The notes beneath the pieces are model-generated. The model worked only from the letters and a program-made list of their open reading frames with translations, was not told the origin of the DNA and made no database searches. From assembly GCA_045106555.1 (NCBI GenBank), contig JBGCET010000033.1, positions 16,357 to 80,356 of the forward strand: 64,000 bases of DNA. Reading direction: 5' to 3'. Positions within the stretch are counted from its first letter, which is position 1; each line of letters begins with the position of its first letter. The DNA is from JANQOZ01 sp045106555 (GTDB lineage: Bacteria; Pseudomonadota; Gammaproteobacteria; Xanthomonadales; SZUA-38). A program made the translations under genes and the position numbers. This document shows positions 6,036 through 14,781 of this stretch, piece by piece.

Positions 6036-8365
6036 GTAAGCCCACCAAAGTGGTTCCTACCAGTTCCCATTGGGGCAACTATCGGGTGGAAACCGATGGC
6101 GAGCATCTGAAAGCGATCCATCATTACCCCGACGATAAGTCGCCTACTCCCATCGGTCAGTCGTTACTGCAAACCCACGATGCCGGCTGCCGCGTCGCTA
6201 GGCCCATGGTTCGCCAAGGCTATCTGCGTCAGGGCCTGGCAAGTGACGGCAGCCAACGCGGCAAAGAACCTTTTGTGCCGGTATCCTGGGATAAAGCGCT
6301 GGACCTGGCAGCGGACGCACTCAATCACACCCGCGGCGAATACGGCAATGAAGCGATCTACGGCGGCTCCTACGGCTGGTCTAGCGCAGGCCGTTTTCAC
6401 CATGCGCAAAGCCAGGTTCACCGATTCCTGAACGCCATTGGCGGGTATACCTACTCGGTCACCAGCTATTCCGCTGGCGCGGCTGAAGTGATCATGCCGC
6501 GCGTCATTGGCGTGCCTTTTCTGCAGCTGATGTTCCAGGCGCCCACCGTGGCAGAGATGATTAGGCACACCAGGCTTGTGGTATCTTTTGGCGGCATTGC
6601 CATGAAGAACACGCAGGTGAACGCGGGCGGTCTGGGTGGCCATACGGCGCAGCAACAGGTAGATCAACTGGCTCAAGCCGGGATAGATTTTGTTAACGTC
6701 TCGCCCATCCGGGACGACATGGCCGATTCGCTGAACGCCACCTGGTGGCCCTGCAGACCCAATTCAGATGTGGCGATCATGCTGGCACTGGCTTACGTGC
6801 TGGTGGAAGAAGGTCTTCACGATCGCGATTTCTTGGGTCGTTACTGCACTGGCTTTGACCAATTCGAGCCTTATCTAAAGGGCACTACCGACGGCATTCC
6901 CAAAACCCCTGAATGGGCATCAGGCCTGTCCGATATTTCCGCCGAAGAAATCCGCAACCTGGCACTGCGCATGGCCAGGGAGCAAACCGTCATCGGCATC
7001 AGCTGGTCGCTGCAACGCAGCGAGCACGGAGAACAAACCTACTGGATGGCGACGGTTCTGGCGGCAATGCTGGGCACCCACGGCGCGCCAGGCGCCGGCG
7101 TGGCCTACGGCTATGGGTCAGTTCACAACATTGGTTTTCTGGGTCGCAACACGCCCAACTTCAAGATCGGCTCCCTGCCCCAGGGAACCAATCCCGTGCA
7201 GCGCCACATACCGGTGGCCAGAATCTCCGACATGTTGCTGAATCCCGGCGCCAGCCTCGATTACAACGGGAACACCATCAAGTACCCAGATATTCGCACC
7301 GTGTACTGGGCCGGCGGCAATCCGTTTCATCACCATCAAGATATTGGCCGGCTTCGCAGGGCCTGGGCCAAACCCGAAACGATTATCGTCAACGAACCGT
7401 TCTGGACCGCCACTGCCCGCCACGCCGACATCGTCTTTCCCTGCACCACGCCTCTGGAACGCAACGATATGTCGGGCGGCGTTTACGACACTTATATTAC
7501 CCCCATGCTGCAGGCCATCCCGCCGTTTCAGCAGTCCAGAAACGACTTCGACGTGTTCAGCGAATTGGCAGCGCGCCTTGGCGTGGAAAGTGCGTTTACG
7601 GAAAATCGCACCGAGATTCAGTGGGTGCAGCATCTGTATGAGGTTACTCGCAGCAGTGCCGCAAAGGTGGACGTCAACCTGCCCTCGTTTGAAGAGTTCT
7701 GGGACGGCGAACAGATCAACCTGCACCACCAGCTTCCCGATACCACTTTTCAGCTAGAAAAATTTCGTGCGGATCCTGATGGCCACCCACTAGCGACGCC
7801 TTCGGGCAAAATTGAGATTTACTCAACCACCATTGCCGACTTTCACTACGCCGACTGTGGCGGCCACCCAACGTGGTACGACAAACAGGAATGGCTTGGC
7901 GCCGAGCGGGCAACGAGATTTCCGATACACCTTTTATCGAATCAACCCAAGACCCGACTGCATAGCCAATACGATCATGGCTACACCAGTCGAAACGCCA
8001 AGATCAAACAGCGGGAAGTGGCCCGAATGAACCCGGTGGACGCGCAGCAGCGACAAATATCCCAGGGCGATATTGTTAGGCTGTTTAACGACCGCGGCTC
8101 ATGCCTGGCTGCAGCGGTGTTAAGCGATACGATTCGACCCGGCGTTGTTGAGCTGCCAACGGGCGCCTGGTACGACCCGGCCAACCCCGCTGATGAAGGG
8201 TCCATGGACGTTCATGGCAACCCGAATACTCTGACACGAGATGTGGGCACCTCCAGCCTGGCTCAGGGTCCAACGGCTCACAGCTGCCTGGTGGAGATTG
8301 AACGATTTGAGGGGCCATTGCCTGAAGTAAAAATCTTTAAGACCCCAGATATGGCGACCGACTAA
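6032..8365 (+). CDS. Molybdopterin oxidoreductase, BisC/TorA (DMSO reductase) type
   Basis: A 777-residue bis-MGD molybdoenzyme of the BisC/TorA/DMSO-reductase branch, similar in length to E. coli BisC. The segment GGSYGWSSAGRFHHAQSQ (from residue 111) matches the region with the Ser ligand to molybdenum; S118 is the expected ligand. Near the C-terminus come LHSQYDHGYTSRNAKIKQRE and a GAWYDP motif typical of the cofactor-binding domain. There is no N-terminal Fe-S Cys cluster and no twin-arginine signal, so a cytoplasmic location is expected. It is coupled by a 4-nt overlap to an acyl-CoA dehydrogenase, an unusual partner. The substrate is unknown; reduction of an S- or N-oxide or hydroxylation of an acyl-CoA are both possible. 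Confidence 0.85.
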   Translation: MSKPTKVVPTSSHWGNYRVETDGEHLKAIHHYPDDKSPTPIGQSLLQTHDAGCRVARPMVRQGYLRQGLASDGSQRGKEPFVPVSWDKALDLAADALNHTRGEYGNEAIYGGSYGWSSAGRFHHAQSQVHRFLNAIGGYTYSVTSYSAGAAEVIMPRVIGVPFLQLMFQAPTVAEMIRHTRLVVSFGGIAMKNTQVNAGGLGGHTAQQQVDQLAQAGIDFVNVSPIRDDMADSLNATWWPCRPNSDVAIMLALAYVLVEEGLHDRDFLGRYCTGFDQFEPYLKGTTDGIPKTPEWASGLSDISAEEIRNLALRMAREQTVIGISWSLQRSEHGEQTYWMATVLAAMLGTHGAPGAGVAYGYGSVHNIGFLGRNTPNFKIGSLPQGTNPVQRHIPVARISDMLLNPGASLDYNGNTIKYPDIRTVYWAGGNPFHHHQDIGRLRRAWAKPETIIVNEPFWTATARHADIVFPCTTPLERNDMSGGVYDTYITPMLQAIPPFQQSRNDFDVFSELAARLGVESAFTENRTEIQWVQHLYEVTRSSAAKVDVNLPSFEEFWDGEQINLHHQLPDTTFQLEKFRADPDGHPLATPSGKIEIYSTTIADFHYADCGGHPTWYDKQEWLGAERATRFPIHLLSNQPKTRLHSQYDHGYTSRNAKIKQREVARMNPVDAQQRQISQGDIVRLFNDRGSCLAAAVLSDTIRPGVVELPTGAWYDPANPADEGSMDVHGNPNTLTRDVGTSSLAQGPTAHSCLVEIERFEGPLPEVKIFKTPDMATD

Positions 8366-8456
8366 CGGCCGACATCAAGTCTGGTTAGTCTCTCAGTTCG
8401 GGATCGTTCGGCTTTGGTTTTCGACGGACTTCTGAACCGTCTCCGAATCACATGCG

Positions 8457-8882
8457 TCAGTCATCAAGCCTGCAAACCGCGGTCGCGGTAACGGTAGTTC
8501 CCGTGTCGATGTCACTGGCCAGAGCAACAGTCACCTCACCGGCATCCACATCAATCGCTTCAACCACCCCGGAAAATGTCACCTGATCACCCACGCAGTT
8601 AAACCGGCTCATCCGTAGATTGCTAATTTTCCTGAGCTGGCCTTGGGGCCCCATCCACTGCCGAAGCAAACGCTCAAACATTCCCGCAATAAAAAACGTG
8701 TTCATGTAGGCGTCATCAGCGCCGGTCGCTCGGGCCACGTCACGATCATGATGAATTAACGACAAGTCTCGGTTCGCACCTGCCTCCATCACCAGTCGCT
8801 GTAACGTGACCGGAATCGAAATGCTGGGCAGTTGTTCCCCGACGGAAATCGTGTTGATCTGTGCTGGCGAGGCGAGAGTCAC
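8457..8882 (-). CDS. MaoC-like hydratase subunit (ChsH1-like)
   Basis: A 141-residue hotdog protein. It has a GTG start whose first bases overlap the preceding stop (GTGA at 8879-8882). The sequence NRDLSLIHHDRDVARATGADDAYMNTFFIAG matches the MaoC motif with D-x-x-x-x-H-x-D. Paired with the FAS1-like subunit just upstream, it resembles the two-protein enoyl-CoA hydratase ChsH1/ChsH2 used for steroid side chains in actinobacteria. In that system ChsH1 carries the catalytic D-x4-H. It is the last gene of the minus-strand operon that begins near 13471. Confidence 0.8.
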   Translation of the reverse strand: MTLASPAQINTISVGEQLPSISIPVTLQRLVMEAGANRDLSLIHHDRDVARATGADDAYMNTFFIAGMFERLLRQWMGPQGQLRKISNLRMSRFNCVGDQVTFSGVVEAIDVDAGEVTVALASDIDTGTTVTATAVCRLDD

Positions 8883-9442
8883 TGCGCGCCCTCCTCTGCC
8901 TTCGGCGGCGAGAAACGAAAAATGGTCAACATCACCACAGCCACCACCTCATCGTTCTGGTTCGTGTAGGTATCTTCCTGAGCCATAAACGCGCCCTTTC
9001 CTACCCGCAGCTCTTTGTGATGAATGCTGGCCAGGCGGCTGACTCGACGAATGCGGTCGCCCACCACCATGGGGGCAAAAAATTCCATGTCGATGTTTGA
9101 GGCAAAGCTCAGCGTACAGGGCGCAGGGACATCAAAAATCACGGGGATCGGAATCTGACGAGGCTCATCGCCCTGGGCCGCATGGTCATCGCCGGGTGAC
9201 CAATAGGCCGGCAAGCCATAGGTGAAAACCATCGTGCTGGGCGCAATCACGTCCTGATACCCGGCAGCCTTGGCCGCTGCTGAATCGGTATGAAGGTCGC
9301 AGGCAAATTCTTTCGGTTCCAGCCAGCGGCGGATGGACCCCAACTCAACGGCGTCCACGCCCACACATTCACCGATCACCTGGCCGACATGCCGCTCAGC
9401 CTCTTCCCAGGTTCCGTACTTTCCCCAGCTTGGCTCGCTCAT
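8879..9442 (-). CDS. FAS1-like dehydratase-domain protein (ChsH2 N-terminal-like)
   Basis: A 187-residue hotdog-fold protein with a FAS1/MaoC N-terminal-type domain: VIAPSTMVFTYGLPAYW and then MEFFAPMVVGDRIRRVSRLASI. In ChsH2 of mycobacteria this domain is fused to a DUF35 domain; here the DUF35 part is the next upstream gene (9450-9860). It most likely forms a heteromeric enoyl-CoA hydratase with the MaoC-like protein at 8457-8882. The 4-nt GTGA overlap with that gene supports co-production. Confidence 0.8.
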   Translation of the reverse strand: MSEPSWGKYGTWEEAERHVGQVIGECVGVDAVELGSIRRWLEPKEFACDLHTDSAAAKAAGYQDVIAPSTMVFTYGLPAYWSPGDDHAAQGDEPRQIPIPVIFDVPAPCTLSFASNIDMEFFAPMVVGDRIRRVSRLASIHHKELRVGKGAFMAQEDTYTNQNDEVVAVVMLTIFRFSPPKAEEGAQ

Positions 9443-9449
9443 TACGGCT

Positions 9450-9860
9450 TCAAGTTATCGGACGAAAATAGGGCAAGGTAATGTCGTCGGTGACCGTTTT
9501 AAACACCACCTCCACTTCCTGGCCGATGCTGATACCGTCCGGGTCACACTCAACAATATTGGTCTGCATCCGGATACCCTCCGGCAGGTCGACCCAGGCC
9601 AGCACAATCGGTAGATCTTCTCTAAAGGCTTCTTCAACCCCTTCATGGGTCACCGAAAATGCGTAGATAGTGGCTTTGCCGCTGGCTTCCATCCAGCCCA
9701 AGTCCGTCGACCAACATTCCGGGCATTGCTGGCGGGGAAAAAAGATCTTCGCCTCGCATTCGTTACAGGTTTGGATCAGCAGCTTTTGGTTTTTGGTGCC
9801 TTCCCAAAACTCCCGGGTGAACGGCTGGATCACCGGCAACGGCTTTTTGTAATCGCTCAT
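9450..9860 (-). CDS. DUF35 OB-fold acyl-CoA-associated zinc-ribbon protein
   Basis: A 136-residue DUF35 protein. It has a rubredoxin-like zinc ribbon CNEC...CPEC (IQTCNECEAKIFFPRQQCPEC region) followed by an OB-fold strand set ATIYAFSVTHEGVEEAF and LAWVDLPEGIRM. DUF35 proteins bind thiolase-like partners and help hold acyl-CoA. The ATG at 9860 overlaps the thiolase stop by 4 nt; the longer open frame to 9938 lies inside the thiolase gene. The order thiolase-DUF35-FAS1-MaoC is like a dissected Ltp2-ChsH2-ChsH1 system. Confidence 0.88.
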   Translation of the reverse strand: MSDYKKPLPVIQPFTREFWEGTKNQKLLIQTCNECEAKIFFPRQQCPECWSTDLGWMEASGKATIYAFSVTHEGVEEAFREDLPIVLAWVDLPEGIRMQTNIVECDPDGISIGQEVEVVFKTVTDDITLPYFRPIT

Positions 9861-11029
9861 CGCGGCGCACTCCCGAAGATGGTGGTGGCCGCATTCATCA
9901 CCGACCCACCCGAGGTGGTAATCAATGCATGTTGGCAATCTGGTACCTGTCGCTCTCCGGCCTCACCTCGCAGCTGTCTTACGGTATCGAGATAGAACGC
10001 CATGCTGACGCCCGACCCGGTATGACCACGACCGGTGGCATCACCCATGGTGGTGCACGGCAAATCGCCACCTGGACCGCAGCGCCCTTCCGCCCAATAG
10101 CCGGCAGCCTCGCCAAACTCACAAACGCCATAGCCTTCCAGCGCGCTGCACTGAGTGAAGGGGTACGCGCCGTAAATTTGCCGCAGGTCCATGTCGCCAA
10201 TGCTCATGCCCGCCTGGGCCAGCGCGTCGCTGCTGGACTCGCGGTAGGCCTTGATAAAATACGGGTCTTCCCGCAGCACCGGCGTGGCGCCGGTAAAGCG
10301 GACGCCGTGACCCAGCTCATAGGCCGCGGGTTTCCCCATCTCAAGGGCGGTCTCGTGGGAGGTCACCACCATGGCGCCGGCACCGTCAGCCAGAAAGTTG
10401 CACTCCTTGGCATGCAGCGGCGTGCTGATCATGCGGGAATTCAACACGTCATCCAGCGTGACGGGTTTGCCGTAGAAGATGGAGTTCGGGTCCAGCGCGC
10501 CCCAGCCTCGCAGCGATACGGTAATCGAGGCCATTTGCTCAGGCGTGGCGCCGCTGTCATGCATATAGCGGTTGGTAATTAAGCCCATGGCGCCGTTGAA
10601 GGTTACGCCGTAGGGATACTCCCACTGCATGTCCAGTGGCGCGGTGGCAAAAAAGTTGATCAGGTCTTCGGTGGGAATATCCGACTGCACCGTGGTGTGG
10701 GGAATCAGGACAAACTTTGCCTGGCCGTTGTCGATGAAATACTTGGCCAGCCGCAAGCAGTTGGTAGTTGAGGTGCCACCGGCATTTAACACACAGATGT
10801 CTTTGCAGCCCTTCAAGCCCAGCACTTCGGGAATCCGCCCCAGGGCCATATCCAGCGCTGTCTGAGGCTGCGCCATCGGATTAACCGAAATCACCGCCTC
10901 AACGTCGTTTTTATCGATGCCTGCGTCTCGGATTGCGCCGATACACACCTCGGTCAACATATCCCAGCGCGTTCGCTCCGGATTGCGCAGTGTGGGTACC
11001 TCTGCAATACCAACAATAGCTAAGCCCAT
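9857..11029 (-). CDS. SCP2/Ltp-type thiolase-fold protein lacking the nucleophilic Cys
   Basis: A 390-residue thiolase-fold protein of the lipid-transfer (SCP2/Ltp) branch. At the place where thiolases carry the acyl-accepting Cys (NACASS) it reads LNAGGTSTTN, so the Cys is absent. A glycine-rich GHTGSGVSMAF segment replaces the usual GHPxGxxG His loop. The loss of Cys argues against ordinary thiolysis and fits an Ltp2-like retro-aldolase that splits a 3-hydroxy-acyl-CoA together with its DUF35 partner. That reaction is inferred from family knowledge. It lies 10 nt after an acyl-CoA dehydrogenase gene. Confidence 0.8.
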   Translation of the reverse strand: MGLAIVGIAEVPTLRNPERTRWDMLTEVCIGAIRDAGIDKNDVEAVISVNPMAQPQTALDMALGRIPEVLGLKGCKDICVLNAGGTSTTNCLRLAKYFIDNGQAKFVLIPHTTVQSDIPTEDLINFFATAPLDMQWEYPYGVTFNGAMGLITNRYMHDSGATPEQMASITVSLRGWGALDPNSIFYGKPVTLDDVLNSRMISTPLHAKECNFLADGAGAMVVTSHETALEMGKPAAYELGHGVRFTGATPVLREDPYFIKAYRESSSDALAQAGMSIGDMDLRQIYGAYPFTQCSALEGYGVCEFGEAAGYWAEGRCGPGGDLPCTTMGDATGRGHTGSGVSMAFYLDTVRQLRGEAGERQVPDCQHALITTSGGSVMNAATTIFGSAPR

Positions 11030-11039
11030 GTCCCTCCCC

Positions 11040-12185
11040 TTAAAACGCCGGCACGCCTAACAGGCTGCGGCCAATGATGAGTTTTTGAATTTCTGGCGTC
11101 CCTTCGGTCACCGTCAGAATCGGCGCCATGCGGTAAAGCTCTTCCACGGGAAACTCCCGGGTAACGCCGTTGCCGCCGTGGATAGCCAGTGCATGGCGGG
11201 TAACCTCGCAGGCCATTTCGGTGGCGTAGTATTTCGCCATGCCGCTTTGCAGGTCGCTGCGAACACCCCGCCCCACCTGATCCAACGCTTTATAAAGCAT
11301 CAGCCGAGCCGCTTCGGTTTTCACTGCCATCTCTGCGACGCGCGCCTGAATCAGCTGGTGTGCCGCGATGGGCTTGCCGTGCTGTTCGCGCTCTTTGGCA
11401 TAGGTGATGGAATAGTCCAGCGCTGCCTGGGCAATGCCTACGGCCATTAATCCCACCAGCGGCCGGGAACCTTCCAGCAACGTCATGAGCCGCTTTAGCC
11501 CCTGACCTGGGGGAAACAGCGTGTGTGATTTAGGCACACGAACGTTGTCGAAAAACAGCTGGGCCGTGGACTGCCGGTTCAGGGCCATTTTGGGAATGTT
11601 GCGGCTCTCATAGCCATGGCTGCGGTCAACCAAATACAGGCCAATGCCCGCAGGACCGTTGTCGTTTTCCCGTGCAACGCAGATATTGAAGTCGGAATAG
11701 TGGCCGCCGGAAATCCACTGCTTTTCGCCGCTGATCAGGTAGTACTCGCCGTCTTCTTTGGCGCGACAGCGAATATCGGCAATGTTGGAACCTACGGCAG
11801 GCTCGCTGATACCAATAGAGCCAAACAGATCGCCTTCCAGCAGTGGCTTCAGATACTGCTGTTTAAGTGCGTCTGGCGCGGCTGACAGCAACAGGCCGGT
11901 TTCTTCCTGGATCAAGACGACTATCGCGATATCCGGTGAGACTCGCGCCAGCTCTTCGAACAACAAACCCAAGGTGATGGGATCAAGCCCCATGCCACCC
12001 TCTTCTTCTGCGGCCAGCCCGTTGCCCAAGCCAAACTGCAGAAGCTCCTTGAGCAAACGCTGCATTTCCTTTTTGGGAATAAAGGTATCGTCATGAGCAG
12101 CCAGCACGGGCCGGATTTCCGCTTCAAGGAACCGACGGAACGAATCCACCGCCATTTGCTGCTCTTGGGAAACCTGAAAATCCAT
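11040..12185 (-). CDS. Acyl-CoA dehydrogenase
   Basis: A 381-residue FAD acyl-CoA dehydrogenase. It shows GSIGISEPAVGSN (FAD-binding) and, near the C-terminus, TVTEGTPEIQKLIIGR, with the catalytic Glu at the canonical place (TEGT), unlike the enzyme at 4845-6035. The ATG at 12185 begins the conserved MDFQVSQEQQ; the open frame reaches 12308 but overlaps the upstream gene. It would introduce the double bond for the MaoC pair and the Ltp2-like protein further along the operon. Confidence 0.9.
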   Translation of the reverse strand: MDFQVSQEQQMAVDSFRRFLEAEIRPVLAAHDDTFIPKKEMQRLLKELLQFGLGNGLAAEEEGGMGLDPITLGLLFEELARVSPDIAIVVLIQEETGLLLSAAPDALKQQYLKPLLEGDLFGSIGISEPAVGSNIADIRCRAKEDGEYYLISGEKQWISGGHYSDFNICVARENDNGPAGIGLYLVDRSHGYESRNIPKMALNRQSTAQLFFDNVRVPKSHTLFPPGQGLKRLMTLLEGSRPLVGLMAVGIAQAALDYSITYAKEREQHGKPIAAHQLIQARVAEMAVKTEAARLMLYKALDQVGRGVRSDLQSGMAKYYATEMACEVTRHALAIHGGNGVTREFPVEELYRMAPILTVTEGTPEIQKLIIGRSLLGVPAF

Positions 12186-12271
12186 AAGGCTTATTTTCTC
12201 TTGGGATCGCTGATCCCGCTTATCATTGCGGGCAGCGCGGTGGTCTGCGGGTGGATCGGCGAGTCGCTCAG

Positions 12272-13471
12272 CTACCGAAGAAACCGGGGATCGCGCCAGC
12301 GAATACAATCTTCGGTGATATCGCTGATGGTATTGAGGCCCATCAGGCGCATGTCCCGCTCAATCTCGCTGCGCAGAAGGTCGATGGTGCGACTGACTCC
12401 GGCCTCGCCACCGGCAGCCAGGCCGTATAGGTACGCTTTGCCCAGCAAGACGCCCTTAGCACCTAGCGCCAACGCTTTGATGATGTCGGTGCCGCGGCGG
12501 TATCCGCTGTCGACCAACACTTCCAGCTGATCGCCAACGGCGTCAAGTATGTCTGGCAATACTTCCAGCGTGGTGGGCGCGTGATCCAGCTGCCTGCCGC
12601 CATGGTTGGACACCACCAGGCCGGTAGCGCCTATCTCCGCAGCAAGTTTGGCGTCTTCCACGCTGGTGACGCCTTTGATCACAAACTGACCACCCCAGTC
12701 TTCGCGCAGGGCCGCAGCGTCGTCCCAGCTAAAGCTGCTATCCAGTTGGCCGGCAAACCACTCAGCGGCGGAATTGAAGTCGCCCATGCGAGTGGCGTCG
12801 ACAAATTTCTCAATGTTGGGAAAACCCCATTTGGGGTGGGTTAGATAATCCAAAGTCCAAGGCCAGGCTTTCATCAGCTGCCAAATAGACTTCGGGGTCA
12901 GCTTGGGAGGAACAGACAGCTGGTTACGCAGATCGCGCTCCCGATTGCCCGCCGTTGCGCAGTCCACGGTTAAGAACATGGCGTTGTAGTTGTGGGCCTT
13001 ACACTGCTGGACGATGTCCCGTGTCACTTCGCGGTCTTTAAACACATACACCTGAAAGAACCGTGGTGCCTCACCCACAGCTGCCACCTCATCCAGCCCA
13101 TACATCGCTGACGAGGTGGTGCCGTAAATCACGTTGTCTCGGGCTGCGGCCCGCGCTACTGCCAGTTCGCCCTCGGAATGGTAGAAACGGCTGGCGCCAG
13201 TGGAGGACAAAATAAACGGCACCGACGTTGGCATCCCTAAGATCGTGGTGGAGGTGTCTACTTCTTCCACATCCACCAGAACGCGCTGAATTAGCGACAG
13301 CGCGGCAAACGACCGAGAGTTTTCCTGGCGGGTATATTCGTCGTCAGATCCGCCATCCAGGTAGTCAAAAATAAAACCGGGCACCCGTCGCTTGGCGATG
13401 CTGCGCAGGTCGTCGATATTCAGGGCTTTGGCGGCTGGCCCAGACTTTGGCTGGGTTGAAGCTCCCGCCAT
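12272..13471 (-). CDS. FMN-dependent 2-hydroxyacid dehydrogenase (LldD/mandelate dehydrogenase family)
   Basis: A 399-residue FMN enzyme of the lactate/mandelate/glycolate oxidase family. The active-site segment VVSNHGGRQLDHAP carries the catalytic His and the substrate-binding Arg, and VLVDSGYRRGTDIIKALALGA is the phosphate-binding end of the barrel. N-terminal RRVPGFIFDYLDGGSDDE is typical. The enzyme oxidises L-2-hydroxyacids to 2-oxoacids; the exact substrate is not evident. It is the first gene of the minus-strand run down to 8457, with an 86-nt gap before the acyl-CoA dehydrogenase. Confidence 0.9.
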   Translation of the reverse strand: MAGASTQPKSGPAAKALNIDDLRSIAKRRVPGFIFDYLDGGSDDEYTRQENSRSFAALSLIQRVLVDVEEVDTSTTILGMPTSVPFILSSTGASRFYHSEGELAVARAAARDNVIYGTTSSAMYGLDEVAAVGEAPRFFQVYVFKDREVTRDIVQQCKAHNYNAMFLTVDCATAGNRERDLRNQLSVPPKLTPKSIWQLMKAWPWTLDYLTHPKWGFPNIEKFVDATRMGDFNSAAEWFAGQLDSSFSWDDAAALREDWGGQFVIKGVTSVEDAKLAAEIGATGLVVSNHGGRQLDHAPTTLEVLPDILDAVGDQLEVLVDSGYRRGTDIIKALALGAKGVLLGKAYLYGLAAGGEAGVSRTIDLLRSEIERDMRLMGLNTISDITEDCIRWRDPRFLR

Positions 13472-13575
13472 AATGATTCTCCCGGTCTGATTAGACGGTA
13501 GTGGTGATTCGGTGGACTAATTATAAGGTCTGAAATGCCTTAAGCATTGGTCAATCAGGGCAAGCAAAAGGTCTG

Positions 13576-14754
13576 CTAAAGATACTGCACCATCACCCCG
13601 GAAATGACGATAGACGCAACGCTCACAGTCGTCAGGCCAGCGATCAACATCTTAGGCAGATACAAACCGGTGAGGTACGCCTTTTCCTGCGGGGTGTTGC
13701 CTTTGGCTTTGGCCACCTCCTCCGGAACGATTAAGGTACCGGGAAACCCAAACATGCAGGACACCCCCAGCGCCATACACAGGCGCCACGAGTATCCGGA
13801 AACCACTGAACTGATGGCCGACACAATGGCGATCGCCGCTAGGGCAACAACAAACGTGATCATTACCGGGCCAGCCAGCGCCACAACGTCGCTGGGCGTG
13901 GTTTTTGGCAGATACCAGTACACCAGCGTGAACAACACAAACAGCAGAAAGCCTGCCGTATTGGCGCCGTCCAGCACCTTCTCTTCCAGAAAGCCAAGCT
14001 CTTTGAACAGCACGCCAAACGCCAGCGCCATAATGAATTTGTTGATGACCCCATCCATCAGTGCGGCGCAGGAAACGGCCAGCCAAGCCACCAGAAGAGC
14101 TTTCGTTAGCAGCACAAAGGGAGTTTTCAGGTGATCTGGGGTTGCCGGAAATATCCGCCAGGCGGGCTTTTGCTCAGTGGACGATGCTGCTGCTTCATTC
14201 GGACTTTCAGCCCCGCGCTCGCGGTAGGCTTTGATTTCCCGGTCGGCGTCCTGGCGCAGGCACACTGAGGCAATCGGCAGCCCGACAAACAGCTGCAACA
14301 CAAACAGAATAGTGACAAAAATCGCGATGGACTCAAGCCCCGCAGCCCCTGCGGCCTCCTGCACAATCAGCACCGCCACCAGGCCGCCGCTAATGGGGCC
14401 GGCAGCCGCGACTGCCTGCTGTTTTCCGATCAGTGCCGAACCTACAAAGAACAGCAGCGCGGCAATGGTCACTACGCCAGCGAGAGCAATGAGCACCGTT
14501 TTGTATTCGCTGCGCATTTGGCCCACGTTCATCATGGAGCCGGTATGCACCACAAACAGCGGCGCCAAAATTACGCTGATCTGAAACAGGCCGGTGTCTT
14601 CCAGAAGGCTGGAGGGCAGAAACGTCCAGAAACCTAAGAGCAGAAGGAAGCCGGAAACAAACAGCATCGGGAGCAGAGCGCCCGACTTACTAGAAACGTA
14701 ATCGCCGACAGCGTAAATCACGGCGCAGATTAAGATGGCGGTGAGTGGATCCAC
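13576..14754 (-). CDS. Multi-pass membrane protein, putative transporter
   Basis: A 392-residue hydrophobic protein with about ten to twelve membrane segments and a polar loop near residues 170-215 (DADREIKAYRERGAESPNEAAASS and following). Features such as GPISGGLVAVLIVQEAAG in the first half and GVSCMFGFPGTLIVPEEVAKA in the second suggest an inverted-repeat secondary transporter like those of the glutamate/citrate permease groups. I cannot assign the family with certainty. It is 27 nt downstream of a DUF2817 hydrolase gene, so it may import that enzyme's product. Confidence 0.7.
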   Translation of the reverse strand: MDPLTAILICAVIYAVGDYVSSKSGALLPMLFVSGFLLLLGFWTFLPSSLLEDTGLFQISVILAPLFVVHTGSMMNVGQMRSEYKTVLIALAGVVTIAALLFFVGSALIGKQQAVAAAGPISGGLVAVLIVQEAAGAAGLESIAIFVTILFVLQLFVGLPIASVCLRQDADREIKAYRERGAESPNEAAASSTEQKPAWRIFPATPDHLKTPFVLLTKALLVAWLAVSCAALMDGVINKFIMALAFGVLFKELGFLEEKVLDGANTAGFLLFVLFTLVYWYLPKTTPSDVVALAGPVMITFVVALAAIAIVSAISSVVSGYSWRLCMALGVSCMFGFPGTLIVPEEVAKAKGNTPQEKAYLTGLYLPKMLIAGLTTVSVASIVISGVMVQYL

Positions 14755-14781
14755 TACTCAGCGGCCCTTGTTACCATTGAC

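Noticed and set aside
6913..7641. Plus-strand alternative frame of 242 codons within the molybdoenzyme
   Set aside because: Arg-rich out-of-frame translation of the real gene at 6032-8365.
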